From assembly GCA_018669475.1 (NCBI GenBank), contig JABHCC010000149.1:1-64000 (forward strand): a stretch of 64,000 bases of DNA. Reading direction: 5' to 3'. Positions 1-8,526 of the stretch are shown here, piece by piece (within the stretch, counting starts at the first letter, position 1; every line of letters starts with the position of its first letter). The notes beneath the pieces were generated by a model. That model was given only the letters and a program-made list of their open reading frames with translations. It had not been told where the DNA came from and ran no database searches. A program made the translations under genes and the position numbers. This DNA comes from Bacteroidota bacterium (GTDB taxonomy: Bacteria; Bacteroidota; Bacteroidia; Bacteroidales; UBA12481).

Positions 1-541
1 GTTTTACCGGACAACACTGAGTGTGCCTTGAAGCAGTGAAGACTGCATGCTATTAGAACGATGATGGTTGGCCCATCGAAGGGGGTGACAGACAAATCCT
101 TCAAACCACTTTGTGGTGCAGCTAGTCGAAAGATAGTTGTGCTGAGCGACAAAGAAAAGGTGAGAGAAAACTCATCAGGTGTGATCCAGAGAGCTGAACG
201 AAAGTGAAGTGCCATAGTAAAACATCGATATGTCCATAGATCCTGTCGAAATTGAGGAGATTCAGTGGTCCTCAAGAGTATAAGCTTAGCGATAGTAAGC
301 TGAAGTTAGCTAAGTGGCAGGCGGTGTAAAGGTAGCAGGACTCTGGATTAGGCGTACTAATGGAACAAGGGAACTCGTGCAGAAATGCTAAGGGAAAGTA
401 CAAGTGGCGAACCCACAAGGCGAATACTAAGGATCTGTACGGGGGCGGATCTAATCGTAGTAGTGATGAAGCATCTGTAATGGGTGTGGAGCGAAGGGTT
501 AGACCAAATCGGTTTTAGAGTAAATAACAACTCGAAAGGGG

Positions 542-1786
542 ATGATTGATTATTTTGAAACAAAGGAACATCCTGTAACCAGGAAAATGGTGCTCGAAGC
601 TTTTCGTAAAGTGAAAGCCAACCGAGGTAGTGCTGGAGTTGACGGACAAAGCATTGAAGCTTATGAGTTAAAACTCCAAGAGAATACCTATAAACTATGG
701 AACCGAATGTCAGCTGGGTCATACTTTCCATCTCCAGTTAAGGAGGTTGAGATAGCCAAGAAGTCAGGAGGCATTAGAAAATTAGGTATTCCCACAGTTC
801 AAGACAGAATTGCTCAACAAGTGGTCAAAGCGCATCTTGAGCCCAAGATTGATTCAACATTTCACAATGACAGTTATGGATACCGACGGGGTAAAAATGC
901 CCATCAGGCCATTCAATCTGCAATGAAACGGAGTGATAGAATCGCTTGGGTTATAGATCTAGACATCAAAGGGTTCTTTGATAATATTGATCATGAATTG
1001 ATGATGAAAGGAGTTCGATATTACACCAAAGAGAAATGGGTGATCATGTACATCGAAAGATGGTTAAAAGCAAAAGTAAGGAAAGTCAATGGTGAGCTAA
1101 ATCAGCGAGATAAAGGCACTCCACAGGGTGGGGTGATAAGTGCGCTGATTGCCAATGTATTTCTGCATTTTGTTTTTGACAGATGGATAGATAAGATGTA
1201 TCCTAATATTCGATTTGAGCGTTATTGTGACGACATCATCATTCATTGCATAAGCTACAAACAAGCCCTCTTTATAAAGGGTAAGGTTGAAGATCGAATG
1301 CATGAATGCAAACTTGAACTCAACGAAAGCAAAACCAAGGTTGTTTATTGCCGTAACGAAAAGCATAGAGAAAGTTATGCTAATGTTAGTTATGATTTTC
1401 TTGGCTATACGATTAGGCCTAGATTTTGTCCTACAGGTAATGGTCTTAAGCTTCTGTCTGCTGCTTGTATGAGCAGGGCTTCAAAGAAAGAAGTTAACGA
1501 CAAGATCCGGAAAATGTCAATTCGGAAATTTAGAGGAAACATTCAATCTCTCGCCAAGGCTATAAATAGCAAAATTAGAGGCTGGATCTATTATTATTGT
1601 AGATTCCATAAATGGACTACATTTGATATTTGGAGGAATCTAAATCAAAAGTTGATTAGCTGGGTCAGGAGCAACAAGAGAATCGGCAAAAGGAAAGCAA
1701 TAAGTTGGCTAAACTGTGTCTATATGACACAACCATCATTGTTTGCGCATTGGCAAATGGCACCACCATCAAAGGTGTGCAGGTAA
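542..1786 (+). CDS. ltrA: Group II intron reverse transcriptase/maturase
   Basis: Intron-encoded protein of 414 residues that helps the intron fold and copies it into DNA at new sites. The reverse transcriptase core is visible: the finger motif with GVDG near residue 32, DLDIKGFFDNIDH near 140, GTPQGG near 192 and the catalytic YCDD at 228-231. YCDD replaces the more usual YADD. A maturase (GIIM) region follows at about 330-400, with RGWIYYY. There is no HNH endonuclease domain after it, so mobility would rely on other primers such as replication forks. It lies inside the intron's domain IV, and domain V starts 12 bases after its stop. Length and motifs suggest a full-length, functional protein. 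Confidence 0.93.
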   Translation: MIDYFETKEHPVTRKMVLEAFRKVKANRGSAGVDGQSIEAYELKLQENTYKLWNRMSAGSYFPSPVKEVEIAKKSGGIRKLGIPTVQDRIAQQVVKAHLEPKIDSTFHNDSYGYRRGKNAHQAIQSAMKRSDRIAWVIDLDIKGFFDNIDHELMMKGVRYYTKEKWVIMYIERWLKAKVRKVNGELNQRDKGTPQGGVISALIANVFLHFVFDRWIDKMYPNIRFERYCDDIIIHCISYKQALFIKGKVEDRMHECKLELNESKTKVVYCRNEKHRESYANVSYDFLGYTIRPRFCPTGNGLKLLSAACMSRASKKEVNDKIRKMSIRKFRGNIQSLAKAINSKIRGWIYYYCRFHKWTTFDIWRNLNQKLISWVRSNKRIGKRKAISWLNCVYMTQPSLFAHWQMAPPSKVCR

Positions 1787-1798
1787 ACCTGATTTGGA

Positions 1799-1868
1799 AG
1801 CGCTGTATGAGATGAGAGTCTCACGTACAGTGCTGTGAGAGGCTTGAGGTGAAATTCCGCTTGCCTAC
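1799..1868 (+). ncRNA. Group II intron domains V and VI
   Basis: Domain V folds at 1799-1834. The lower stem is AGCGCTGTA (1799-1807) with TACAGTGCT (1826-1834), nine pairs including one G-U. The upper stem is GAGAT (1809-1813) with GTCTC (1818-1822), capped by a GAGA tetraloop of the GNRA class, with the expected two- and three-base internal bulge. Domain VI follows at about 1840-1866, with AGGC pairing to GCCT and unpaired A residues that could be the branch point. This is the catalytic centre of the intron and appears intact. Confidence 0.85.
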
Positions 1869-2039
1869 TTGACTTTCTATTATTCTAACTCTGTTATTTT
1901 GTTACGTCATAATTGCTTGCACTTATCGTTTGGGCTGTCCTGAGAAAATTCATACTTATCCTTTGAAAATAAAAACATTAAGGACACTAATGTCTATATA
2001 AATTCCATATTATTGTTCCGAAATTAAACAATATAAATC

Positions 2040-3587
2040 ATGACATTCAAAAAAAGTAATATTAGCTTATTATGGGTGCTGATTTTTTTAATCTTCAATA
2101 GCTGCAATAATGGGATGAAGAATATTGAAGAGAAGCAAAATATTCTTTTTATAGCTGTAGATGATTTGAACGACTGGGCCGGTTTTTTATCCGGAAATAC
2201 TGGAATGAAAATCCATACTCCAAATATTGATCGCCTGGCAGAGTCGTCGATGATATTTACTAATGCACACACACCTGCTCCGGCTTGTGCACCGGCAAGG
2301 ACAGCAATTCTTACCGGAGTGCATCATGCGCGTTCAGGGGCAGAGAACATTTACTGGGGAGACGGGCCAAAGTGGCGAGAGTTCGATGGTTTGGAGGATG
2401 TTTTAACGATGGAGCAATTTTTTAAGGAGCAAGGCTATAAAACTCTCGGTGCAGGAAAAATCTATCATAGTCAGGCGCCGCCATGGTCGCCTACCAGCCA
2501 GGCAGAACCAGATAACTGGGATTTTTATTTCCCGAGTCCTTATATCTCACATCCCTACCAATTTCGTGCACCCAAGGATGTGATATATCCGGATGATGTT
2601 GACAATAAGACCAGGCCCGGAGGAGAAGATGGGTGGTGGACCTGGGGTCCTATTCCTATCCCTGATGAAAAGATGGCTGACTATCATGTTGTAGACTGGG
2701 CAAGGTATCAGTTAAAGCAGGAACATGATAAGCCATTCTTCCTTGCGGTTGGAACCTGGAAACCACATGATCCCTGGGAGGTGCCACAGAAGTATTTCGA
2801 TATGTATCCGCTTGAGAATATAGTTTTACCAGATTGTAAAAAGGATGATCTTAAAGATGCATTCGATCATGGCCGAAGATGGATACATAATTGGGTGGTA
2901 GAAAATAAGCAATGGAAAAAAGTGATCCAGGCATACGCTGCTTCCATCACTTTTTCAGATGCGATGGTTGGGAGATTGCTTGACACTTTTGATAATTCTA
3001 GCTATGCAGATAATACGATTGTCATATTGTGGTCTGATCATGGCATGCATATGGGAGAAAAGGAAAATATTGAAAAATTCACCCTCTGGGAAAGATCAAC
3101 CCGGGTACCATTAATAATTTCAGCTCCCGGTATGACTCAGGCTGGTACTGTTTGCGACCAAGCTGTCAGTCTGATGGATCTCTATCCAACATTGGTTGAA
3201 CTGGCAGGATTTGAAAAACCAACTCACCTCGACGGGAATAGCCTGCTACCTCAAATTAATAATCCAAATACCAAAACTTCACCGGTGATATCCAGTTATA
3301 AGTTTGACTGGGCAAAAGAACCAATAGTAGGACATGCAGTAAGGAGTGCCCGATACAGGTACATTTATTATCCTGATATCAACCTTGAAGAACTATATGA
3401 TCATGAGAATGATCCGAATGAATGGGATAATATTGCCTATAGAAAAGGCAATAAGGAGATCATTGATGAACACAGAAAAGTTCTATTGGAAATGCTGCCT
3501 CAAATTACCTGGACAGAGGGGGATCCAGATGGATATTCTATTGATGATGATGGTATTGTTTGTAAGGATGGTTTTGTGTCTTACTAA
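2040..3587 (+). CDS. S1-family sulfatase lipoprotein (iduronate-2-sulfatase-like)
   Basis: Predicted to remove sulfate esters from sulfated sugars outside the cytoplasm. The N-terminus is a lipoprotein signal with a lipobox ending at Cys22. Metal-binding Asp residues lie in AVDDLNDW (39-46). The formylglycine motif CAPAR starts at Cys83 and fits C-x-P-x-R, with Ala where Ser is most common. Later family features include KPHDPW and WSDHGMHMGE (about residues 240-345). The 515-residue length is normal. Sequence style resembles choline-sulfatase/iduronate-2-sulfatase-type members (S1_7-like), but the substrate cannot be read from sequence. It would need an anaerobic or aerobic sulfatase maturase, which is not in the window. 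It stands alone and faces the DUF1080 gene tail to tail. Confidence 0.9.
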   Translation: MTFKKSNISLLWVLIFLIFNSCNNGMKNIEEKQNILFIAVDDLNDWAGFLSGNTGMKIHTPNIDRLAESSMIFTNAHTPAPACAPARTAILTGVHHARSGAENIYWGDGPKWREFDGLEDVLTMEQFFKEQGYKTLGAGKIYHSQAPPWSPTSQAEPDNWDFYFPSPYISHPYQFRAPKDVIYPDDVDNKTRPGGEDGWWTWGPIPIPDEKMADYHVVDWARYQLKQEHDKPFFLAVGTWKPHDPWEVPQKYFDMYPLENIVLPDCKKDDLKDAFDHGRRWIHNWVVENKQWKKVIQAYAASITFSDAMVGRLLDTFDNSSYADNTIVILWSDHGMHMGEKENIEKFTLWERSTRVPLIISAPGMTQAGTVCDQAVSLMDLYPTLVELAGFEKPTHLDGNSLLPQINNPNTKTSPVISSYKFDWAKEPIVGHAVRSARYRYIYYPDINLEELYDHENDPNEWDNIAYRKGNKEIIDEHRKVLLEMLPQITWTEGDPDGYSIDDDGIVCKDGFVSY

Positions 3588-3625
3588 TGCAAAGCGTATA
3601 CCCCCTCGGACGTATCCCCCTGTAT

Positions 3626-3643
3626 CCCCCTTTGAAAAGGGGG
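3626..3643. terminator. Hairpin between convergent genes
   Basis: A perfect inverted repeat, CCCCCTTT and AAAGGGGG, separated by GA. It lies between the sulfatase stop (3587) and the convergent DUF1080 stop (3698). No T-tract follows on either strand, so it may be a bidirectional rho-assisted terminator or simply a dispersed palindromic repeat. Similar C-rich sequence precedes it at 3601-3620. Confidence 0.45.
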
Positions 3644-3666
3644 AGGGAATCAATGACTTTACGATA

Positions 3667-3695
3667 GCGTCACTTTTGCGTCACTCCCGCGTCAC
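3667..3695. repeat. Three GCGTCAC copies at 11-bp period
   Basis: GCGTCAC occurs at 3667-3673, 3678-3684 and 3689-3695, separated by four bases each time (TTTT, TCCC). The 11-bp period puts the copies on about the same face of the helix. They lie immediately downstream of the minus-strand DUF1080 stop codon. No function can be assigned. Confidence 0.6.
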
Positions 3696-3697
3696 TT

Positions 3698-4345
3698 TCA
3701 AATCTTAGCAATCTTTATATTTCTAAAGTAAATGTACGCTTCCCCATGTTTCCCCTGAAGCCCTACAAACCCCTTCGTAGGCAATTCGGCAAAGGGTGTT
3801 GGTAGCCAGGATGGAATCTCTGTACCGTCTGGGTTTTTCTTTCCGTTAGTCCATTTTGCCATATCCATGTCGGCAGATATTTTGCCGTTCAACTTAACAA
3901 CTATATGTTGTCCTTCGCATCGGATATTCATGTGATTCCATTCTCCCGGATCTTTTACCAGAGTTTCAGATGGCGGTAAGTGTCCGAAAATACCGCCGCA
4001 CATCCACTGTGGTACCCAGTCTTTTTCTTTAAAATAATTATCGTCGCTAATTTGAATTTCTACTGAATTGGGTATCCAATCTTTTCGGTTGGTACAATAA
4101 ACTATGACACCGCTATTGGTGCCTTTTTCGTTTTTAAATTCCAGATCGATTACAAAATTCTCATATTCTATTTCTGTAAATATGCAGGCATCTTTAGAAG
4201 CTGTAAGTACATCTCCATCATAATGCCAAACGCCTTGTTTGTCCATAGCGTTAGATAAATCGTTATTAAAAAGGGATTCCCAGTTTTTCTGTGCAAAAGA
4301 AGAAACAGAAAGGGCTAAGAGAATTGTGATTAGGAATGGTTTCAT
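3698..4345 (-). CDS. DUF1080 (3-keto-disaccharide hydrolase family) secreted protein
   Basis: A 215-residue exported protein with a signal peptide ending near FAQK. The body is the concanavalin-like DUF1080 fold: a start resembling NWESLFNNDLSN, then NSGVIVYC, VEIQISDD, GEWNHMNIRCEG and HIVVKLNGK, and a final FRNIKI strand. Members hydrolyse 3-keto-glycosides or bind sugars; the activity of this copy is unproven. The ATG at 4345 is chosen because the upstream extension would start with TTG and would only add residues before the signal peptide. A second DUF1080 protein is encoded at 47284. Confidence 0.85.
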   Translation of the reverse strand: MKPFLITILLALSVSSFAQKNWESLFNNDLSNAMDKQGVWHYDGDVLTASKDACIFTEIEYENFVIDLEFKNEKGTNSGVIVYCTNRKDWIPNSVEIQISDDNYFKEKDWVPQWMCGGIFGHLPPSETLVKDPGEWNHMNIRCEGQHIVVKLNGKISADMDMAKWTNGKKNPDGTEIPSWLPTPFAELPTKGFVGLQGKHGEAYIYFRNIKIAKI

Positions 4346-4415
4346 GTTTGTTAGTTTTTGCAAAGCTTGAAGATACGGAAATATGACTTAAGAGTTTTCT
4401 GAGGCTTTCGTCACG

Positions 4416-5267
4416 TCAAAGCCAAATTCCTGCACTAATCCCGGCCCAAAAAACCTTACCATAGTCCAAAGTACTGTAGGGTAAATAACCATAATAGCCA
4501 TCGAAGGAGATTGATAGCTGCTTTTCTCCAATCTTGCTGAACTTTATACCTATTCCACAATGAATATCGGGTTCAAAGTTATTCTCCTCATAGATTTTTA
4601 TATCAGAGCCATAGCTGATTGCTGCATTCGGTTTAACTGGTATTTGTGCTTGAAAGCCTCCCTGAGCCATGAATCGTTTTCGAAAAACATTGGGTGAGAT
4701 TACTTCACCTGCACATGCATATATTCCCAGGTTTTCTAGCTGGTAATAGTAAGTGAGATTAATTTCTTCATAGCTTCTGGACTTATCGTTTCTTTGGAAA
4801 TATTCATTTCTTATCATATAATCATCACCCAGGTGTGATGACATATGGAAAAGTTGCAGACGAAAAATGTGTTTTCCTTTTTGTAAATAAAGCAATCCGG
4901 AGGCTTTATAATCGATGTTCAGCAATCCGCCCCTTAAGGTATTTGCATCGTAGCGCTCTACTTCGAATTGGGTGTATGATGCAACACCAAGGGCCAGGCC
5001 AAGGTCAAAACCCGACCATTGCCATTGCATAAAAGGTTTAGTAAAGCCAAGGTTTACTGGTATATAAGCGCTTGTGAAGTCTTCTTTTTCAGTATTTAAA
5101 TAGAAAATGCCAGAGTATACCTGAGTTTCGAGTAGGTCGTATTCAAGGGCAGGGAAGATTTGTGAGCCTGGGAACCACTGGAAATTACTCGATTGTGCCT
5201 GAGTAAATGAGGTCACAGTGGATGAAATCGCAAGTATAGTGAAGATGATGATTTTTGCAATTCTCAT
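4416..5267 (-). CDS. Predicted outer-membrane beta-barrel protein (DUF1207-like)
   Basis: A 283-residue protein with a clear signal peptide (about 1-25) and alternating hydrophobic and aromatic strands through to a C-terminal aromatic-rich strand, typical of a small outer-membrane barrel. The early stretch FPGSQIFPAL loosely recalls the start of DUF1207 proteins, but this is weak. It lies 70 bases downstream of the same-strand S41-like gene and may be co-transcribed with it. Function unknown. Confidence 0.65.
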   Translation of the reverse strand: MRIAKIIIFTILAISSTVTSFTQAQSSNFQWFPGSQIFPALEYDLLETQVYSGIFYLNTEKEDFTSAYIPVNLGFTKPFMQWQWSGFDLGLALGVASYTQFEVERYDANTLRGGLLNIDYKASGLLYLQKGKHIFRLQLFHMSSHLGDDYMIRNEYFQRNDKSRSYEEINLTYYYQLENLGIYACAGEVISPNVFRKRFMAQGGFQAQIPVKPNAAISYGSDIKIYEENNFEPDIHCGIGIKFSKIGEKQLSISFDGYYGYLPYSTLDYGKVFWAGISAGIWL

Positions 5268-5343
5268 TATTTTCAGACCTTGGTTTGCTGATCAAAAGTA
5301 CGAAAACATTATACTTGAGAGTTTGTTCTGATGATCAACAATC

Positions 5344-6936
5344 TTAATGAATTTCCAAATTTTTGGATGTTCTTTTATCAATATCATTAAAAATCCATTC
5401 TAGTTCCGGATCAACTTCATTAATTTTGTCTTCCACTGTTGGTGTGATTACGATATCAGGCAATATTCCTCTTCCTTCAGTACCAGTTTGATAGAATGGT
5501 TTTACTGCTAATAATCCAAAACTAATTTTCAATTTTGATTCTGGTAATATGTATAGGGCCATTTTCCCGGCGACAGCTCCGTTTGCTGCTCCTCCAGTCT
5601 CTTCGCCTACAAAAACAACATTTTGCAGAGACCGTAAATTGGCAGCCAGGATACTGGCAGCGGAGAAGGAGCCACCATTTATTATTACATATAAATTACC
5701 TTTATAATTGTTAGCCTTTGGACGACTTTCGATAGACCCTTGGGTATGATAATAGTAGGTGTTGCCTTCCTCTTTCCTATTTAACAGAAGATAGGAAAAT
5801 CCTCTTGAAAGCAACTCTCGTGGATAAAGAATCCCCAGAAGCACATTTAAATACCATGGATTGCCTTTGAAATAGTTTGCCTTTAAAATACTATTCTTTG
5901 AAACGACTTCAGATTTTTCAACGAAAATAAAGGTGCTGTCAACTAAATAGGAGAATAGAACCTTTGCATCTATTAATTTTCCTCCCGGATTATCTCTTAA
6001 ATCCAGAATTAGATTTTTAGTCTTGAGTGAATCAAGTAATTTGAAACTCCTGCTATAGAATTCACCATAATTTCCATCGTAAAAATTATTTATTCTTAAA
6101 AGTGCAATACTGCTGTCGGTTTCAAGAAAGCTTAAATCCTTCGTGTATGTTTTGGTAGCCCAGTTGTAGCCTTGTTCTTCTCTTTTTTTACTGTCCTTTT
6201 TTCTAGTTTCTTTTTCACTGGCCTTTTGTTCACGGGATTTCATGTTTTCTCTTGAAAGACTTCTTTTCTTATGCCTGAGAAGAACAGTTTTTACAGTGTC
6301 ATTGTATATAAATTGACATGCAATGCTATCTACGAATCCAGTCTCATTAAAGAAATAGTCAGCGAATTCATTGCTTAGCTTCCGGTTTACGTAGGTTAGA
6401 TTAAATCCATCTGAAGACACAGTATTTCTGTATTTTGAAATCAGGTCCTGAGGTTTATAATTGTTGATTTTAATAATTTCTGATCCGACGTTGATATTAT
6501 TGTTTCCTGAGTTGTTTTTAACGACGTATAGCTTATTGTCAAATAAATCAAAATCCAGTTGATGTAATGCTGACCTGCCATTAGTTCCATTATCAAATAA
6601 TTCCTTTAAGGTGATTTCCTTATTAAGGGGATGCAATAATGTGTGTCCTTGTTTCACAGAGGCAATAACAGGGCTCAATTTGAAGTAGAAATCTGTACTC
6701 GACATTGGTGCAATAATGGAGGATTTCAGGCTGTCAAATTTGAAATCTAAATCTTCCTTGCTTGTATATAAATATAGCTGTGGATGCAGCTTTTGTAGCC
6801 TATCATATACATAATCGATATCCGACACTAAATCTTTTTCGGCGTGTAAAACTTTTAAATCGCGATTAAATTTCTTGACTGAAGCACAGCTTCCCGAAAT
6901 GGAAGCAATTATGAATAGGACAATAATCTGTTTCAT
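5344..6936 (-). CDS. S41-family (tail-specific) protease-like lipoprotein
   Basis: A 530-residue predicted lipoprotein, with lipobox SGSC at residues 14-17 when started at the ATG at 6936. An upstream ATG at 6993 would add 19 residues before the signal peptide and is less likely. The C-terminal half has S41 peptidase features: NLILDLRDNPGG, then GGSFSAAS with the presumed nucleophile Ser near residue 423, then VGEETGGAANG. A strongly basic, Lys/Arg/Glu-rich segment occurs around residues 220-255. No PDZ domain is obvious. It follows the LanC-like lipoprotein gene on the same strand with only a short gap, so the two probably share a transcript. Substrate unknown. Confidence 0.82.
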   Translation of the reverse strand: MKQIIVLFIIASISGSCASVKKFNRDLKVLHAEKDLVSDIDYVYDRLQKLHPQLYLYTSKEDLDFKFDSLKSSIIAPMSSTDFYFKLSPVIASVKQGHTLLHPLNKEITLKELFDNGTNGRSALHQLDFDLFDNKLYVVKNNSGNNNINVGSEIIKINNYKPQDLISKYRNTVSSDGFNLTYVNRKLSNEFADYFFNETGFVDSIACQFIYNDTVKTVLLRHKKRSLSRENMKSREQKASEKETRKKDSKKREEQGYNWATKTYTKDLSFLETDSSIALLRINNFYDGNYGEFYSRSFKLLDSLKTKNLILDLRDNPGGKLIDAKVLFSYLVDSTFIFVEKSEVVSKNSILKANYFKGNPWYLNVLLGILYPRELLSRGFSYLLLNRKEEGNTYYYHTQGSIESRPKANNYKGNLYVIINGGSFSAASILAANLRSLQNVVFVGEETGGAANGAVAGKMALYILPESKLKISFGLLAVKPFYQTGTEGRGILPDIVITPTVEDKINEVDPELEWIFNDIDKRTSKNLEIH

Positions 6937-7001
6937 TGCTAAAGAGACCTTCTCATACCTCCGATTGGCCAAAGGTTTAATAGTGCTGATCATTTAGCCG
7001 T

Positions 7002-8351
7002 TTATTTTACTTGGGGTTTATCCGGCAGGGTTATTAAATTCTTTGACTGATTAATATGTGCATAGAGATGTAGAAACCATAGGCCGATACCAGCTGATCC
7101 TTGCATCAGGCCTGTTTGGGCGGCCACATTCCCTGGACTGCTACGATTCTCAGCATGAGTCCATTTCAAATAGTCATCAACTTCAGTGGACGACATGATA
7201 AGCTGATCTGTCATCGTGGCTGAATACTCCAAATATTCCATATTTCCGGTAATCGTGTAAAGCCAAAAATAGTATTCGGCAACACCAGCAGCTCCGCAAC
7301 ACTTTCCAACATTATTCCAATAGCCATCAGTCTGATGTTCATGTATCCCCTCTTCCATTAAATGATCGGCTGTTTGTTTCATTTTATTAAGCCAGTCTTC
7401 GTCTTTTGTTGCAACATACAGAGAGTAAAATAGTCGGGAGGTTCCGGCTGGTCCATGGCACCAATTCAGATAATATAAATCTTCACCACCCGGAAGATGA
7501 TGGGGGATGTAACCCTTGTCGTTTGATACTGAGTCAAGTAGCTCAGCAGCAGAAATGGCAGCATCTAAGTATTTTTGATTTTTCGTTTTCAAATAAGTCT
7601 GACTAAGAAAATATGCCACTCCGGATGTGCCATGAGAAAAATTATCCATGAACCGATCATAATAGGGAGACATTTTCCATCGTAGGCCTGATGGGGATTC
7701 TATTGCAATTTCAAGTAATTCGTTTGCAACAAGAATCGAAAGGCTGTCTGCCTGGCTTGATTTCAGCTCCTCTGCGATGTATTGCAGAAAAAGTCCTATT
7801 CCAGAACTACCATATACAATATCTGTCATGAATCCCCAATGTATGCCGTTTTCAGATTGGATAGCAGATAACTCCAGTAGATTAACTATATCTATTGCCG
7901 CCTCGTGGTATTTGTGATCATTGGTACTTTTATATACCTCAGTAAAGGTAAATCCAAGTCCGGCCAGCCCCGTGTACAAACCAACTTCATTGGGAAGGTA
8001 AATGCTGTCATGAAGGGTATTTATTAAATAATCAGCTCCGAGTTTTGCCTCTTCCAGATAAAAGGGATTAGCGCTAGCCTTATGCAGTTCCAGATAGAAT
8101 AACACTATGCCAGGGGATCCGCTGTATAGTGAATTATCGCCTTTGGAATCAATACTATCCGGCATGACTCTCCAGGTCACCCCCACATCAGAGTGATATT
8201 TTGATTGCTGAATATATTTCTCTGTCTTGATTGCTAAGGATAGCCAATCTTCATTTGTAAAAGCATCGTTCTTCTGATTAGAACAGGCATCAAAGCACAC
8301 AATACAAAGGATGGCTGCAATTCCGATTTTTAAATTGTGTTTCACGACCAT
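7002..8351 (-). CDS. Secreted LanC-like lipoprotein
   Basis: A 449-residue protein with a lipoprotein signal (lipobox DAC near residue 24) and a LanC-type alpha/alpha barrel marked by repeated GxxG turns such as SGSPGIVLF, GLAGLGFTF, YGSSGIGLF, HGTSGVAYF, GPAGTSRLF and GSAGIGLWF. Classical LanC cyclases bind zinc through a Cys in WCxG and a Cys-His pair. Here the first motif is WCHG (Cys298) and the second is KCCG (Cys351-Cys352), so the usual His ligand position carries Cys. The protein is exported, whereas lanthipeptide cyclases act in the cytoplasm, and no precursor peptide or LanB/LanM is nearby. It may be a glycan- or peptide-processing relative. It is the first gene of a minus-strand pair with the S41-like gene. 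Confidence 0.8.
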   Translation of the reverse strand: MVVKHNLKIGIAAILCIVCFDACSNQKNDAFTNEDWLSLAIKTEKYIQQSKYHSDVGVTWRVMPDSIDSKGDNSLYSGSPGIVLFYLELHKASANPFYLEEAKLGADYLINTLHDSIYLPNEVGLYTGLAGLGFTFTEVYKSTNDHKYHEAAIDIVNLLELSAIQSENGIHWGFMTDIVYGSSGIGLFLQYIAEELKSSQADSLSILVANELLEIAIESPSGLRWKMSPYYDRFMDNFSHGTSGVAYFLSQTYLKTKNQKYLDAAISAAELLDSVSNDKGYIPHHLPGGEDLYYLNWCHGPAGTSRLFYSLYVATKDEDWLNKMKQTADHLMEEGIHEHQTDGYWNNVGKCCGAAGVAEYYFWLYTITGNMEYLEYSATMTDQLIMSSTEVDDYLKWTHAENRSSPGNVAAQTGLMQGSAGIGLWFLHLYAHINQSKNLITLPDKPQVK

Positions 8352-8526
8352 TATGATGATTATCTTTCATCTAATGTAGGAAAATAATCCGGAGATTTAT
8401 TTGAGTTTTCTGAGCTGCTTTCTCATCGGGATGGTATCCTTACTGATATTATAGTATTTTTGCGGATTGAATTTTCAATGGTTTTCACTCGAGTATGATA
8501 GTTTTTTTAAAAATGATTGATAAGTA

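Larger units (their letters stand above)
21..1873 (+). mobile_element. Complete group II intron
   Basis: A retroelement that splices as RNA and moves by reverse transcription. The 5' end is placed at 21, where the sequence begins GTGTGCC, close to the GUGYG consensus. Exon-binding pairings support this boundary: the last six exon bases, CACTGA (15-20), are complementary to TCAGTG at 262-267 (EBS1), and GGACA (9-13) is complementary to TGTCC at 231-235 (EBS2). A reverse transcriptase is encoded at 542-1786, and domains V and VI follow at 1799-1868. The exact 3' end is uncertain within 1868-1873. Bases 21-541 hold no protein gene and are the domain I-IV ribozyme. The interrupted sequence cannot be identified, because only 20 bases of upstream exon are in the window and the downstream flank is non-coding. 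Confidence 0.88.

Noticed and set aside
542-1786. Reverse transcriptase as part of a retron or diversity-generating retroelement.
   Set aside because: A maturase region, domain V/VI and EBS/IBS pairings mark it as a group II intron.
3346-3708. 120-residue frame inside the sulfatase 3' end.
   Set aside because: It overlaps a conserved gene in another frame and has basic, low-complexity composition.
7002-8351. Lanthipeptide biosynthesis cluster.
   Set aside because: The LanC-like protein is exported, lacks the Cys-His motif and has no precursor or dehydratase gene beside it.
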